A DNA stretch of 64,000 bases from Dipteronia dyeriana. Taxonomy: Eukaryota; Streptophyta; Magnoliopsida; Sapindales; Sapindaceae. How positions within the stretch are numbered: the stretch's first letter is position 1; the number at the start of each line of letters is the position of its first letter. Positions 62,953 through 64,000 of the stretch are shown here, in pieces. The notes below the pieces were generated by a model that was given only the letters and a program-made list of their open reading frames with translations, was not told the DNA's origin and did not search any database. Position numbers and translations under genes: made by a program. The stretch covers positions 51,613,288-51,677,287 of the forward strand of contig CM065296.1 of NCBI GenBank assembly GCA_032871835.1, given 5' to 3'.

Positions 62953-64000
62953 ATGGAAACATCTTTTGGTCCATATTTTATAACCTATTTGCTAGAAGGT
63001 GAACCTCAAACTTTCAAAGAAGCGGTAAGCTCTTCAGAAGGACTCTTGTGGAAAGAGGCAATTAAGAGCGAAATTGATTCCATCATTCAAAATCATATTG
63101 GGGAATTAGTGGATCTTCCTCCGGAATGTAAACTGTTAGGATCCAAATGGATTTTCAAAAGAAAGATGAAAGCTGATCGATCAATTGATAAATATAAGGC
63201 CAGACTTGTAATTAAAGGTTACAATCAACGAGAAGGCCTACACAACTTTGATACATATTCTCCTATGACGAGAATAACCTCCAGTAGAATATACTTGCAA
63301 TCCCAGCTTTGCGAAATCTTAAAGTACATCAAATGGATGTGAAATGGCTTTCTTAAATGGAGATTTAGATGAAGAAACTTACATGGAACAACCTGAGGGT
63401 TTTTCTGCTCTAAGACAAGGAAAGAAAGTCTGTAAATTGGTGAAGTCTTTATATGGTTTAAAGCAAGAACCAAAACAATGGCATAAGAAATTTGACAATG
63501 CTATGATGTCAAATGGATTTAAGATCAACGAATGTGACAAATGTGTTTATGTCAAGGACACAAAAATGGTATGTTATTGTGTGCCTTTGTGTTGATGACA
63601 TGCTCATTATTGGTAGTGATGATATAATGATCAAATCTACCAAGGATATGTTGAAATCCAGATTTGATATGAAAGATATGGGACTGGCTGATGTAATGCT
63701 AGGAATGAAAATCTCAAAGACATCTGACGGACTCATACTAAGTCAATCACACTATATTGACATGATTCTTGAGAAATTCAATAAAACTGATTCTGGAATT
63801 TCCAGAACACCAGTATATACAATCTACATCTATCAAAGAATGAGGGTGAGAGCATCTCTCAACTAGAATATTCTTGAGTGATAGGAAGTCTGATGTACTT
63901 AACAAGTTGTACAAGACCAGACAAAGCGAATGTAGTCAGCAAATTAAGCAGATACACTAGTAATCCAGAAATCGATCACTAGAGTATTGAAGTACATACG
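62953..64000 (+). pseudogene. Copia-3 reverse transcriptase, incomplete at window edge
   Basis: RT pieces: WKEAIKSEIDSIIQNHI, LLGSKWIFKRKMKADRSID, YKARLVIKGYNQREG (62953-63342); after a shift AFLNGDLDEETYMEQPEGF and VKSLYGLKQEPKQWHKKFD (63344-63595); after another shift CLCVDDMLIIGSDD (the YVDD motif reads CVDD), FDMKDMGLADVMLGMKI and LSQSHYIDMILEKFN (to 63866). A further shift near 63860 leads to VIGSLMYLTSCTRPDKANVV at the right end. RNase H lies outside. Confidence 0.87.

Larger units (their letters stand above)
60584..64000 (+). mobile_element. Copia-3 retrotransposon, runs off window
   Basis: Putative 5' LTR (60584-61376), a very short interval to protease, then pre-integrase, integrase and RT in Copia order to the window end. 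The wording (KNKDEAIEKFSLYKTEVENQ, LKEMMNAMLISSGMPQNMWG) differs from Copia-1, Copia-2 and SIRE and suggests another lineage, perhaps Ivana/Oryco (uncertain). gag is almost absent (about 180 bp), so there is an internal deletion. Confidence 0.85.

Noticed and set aside
1..64000. CRISPR arrays, rRNA, tRNA genes or bacterial operons
   Set aside because: No regularly spaced short repeats, no rRNA core sequence and no cloverleaf-like genes seen; TGGTATCAGAGC hits are all retrotransposon PBSs next to LTR ends.

Overview
The window looks like intergenic heterochromatin from a large, repeat-rich flowering-plant genome. Nearly all of it is LTR retrotransposons, nested and eroded; I see no convincing resident host gene, no rRNA or tRNA gene, no CRISPR array and no bacterial feature. 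Recognition rests on Copia and Gypsy domain motifs, on primer binding sites (PBS) of the TGGTATCAGAGC initiator-Met type, on purine tracts (PPT), on TG...CA LTR ends and on three target-site duplications (TSDs). All element ages and lineage names below are judgements from reading, not from a database search.

Layout, left to right. 1-4536: 3' part of a broken Copia element (Copia-1) with its 3' LTR. 4582-9943: LTR, leader and gag of a second Copia family (Copia-2a), cut off in the protease. 9944-10518 and 20317-20972: two halves of an antisense Tat/Ogre-type Gypsy pol, split by a near-complete Copia-2b element (10519-20311). 20973-25780: 5' LTR, leader and gag stub of a second Copia-1 family member, whose LTR carries a solo Gypsy LTR with a perfect TSD. 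25781-31840: minus-strand Gypsy element A. 31841-34173 plus 40889-45215: a minus-strand SIRE-like Copia, split by a complete plus-strand Gypsy element B (34174-40883, TSD ATATG). 45216-50123: Gypsy element C, 3'-truncated. 50124-about 59535: a minus-strand Tat-lineage Gypsy with an extra ORF on the opposite strand. 59536-60583: non-repetitive-looking spacer with two small ORF candidates. 60584-64000: another Copia element running off the window.

Gypsy A, B, C and the solo LTR belong to one family. It lacks a recognisable chromodomain; its pol frame runs through the PPT into the 3' LTR and ends in a short GPITRARA-containing tail. This resembles the CRM-type (centromere-associated) chromoviruses; the lineage is inferred.

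No element looks autonomous. All have stops or frameshifts, and several have lost catalytic residues: integrase Glu to Lys in two Copia copies and to a stop in Gypsy C, YVDD to YVND in Copia-2b, and all three DDE positions in the Tat integrase. The best-preserved reading frames are the 506-codon protease-integrase ORF of the SIRE-like element and the 460-codon RT-RNase H ORF of Gypsy A. The more unusual signals are a perfect 33-bp inverted repeat in the Copia-2b pol, the probably spliced antisense ORF of the Tat element, a stop codon shared by Gypsy B and C, a mosaic LTR, and a roughly 6-kb head-to-head inverted pair (Gypsy A and B).
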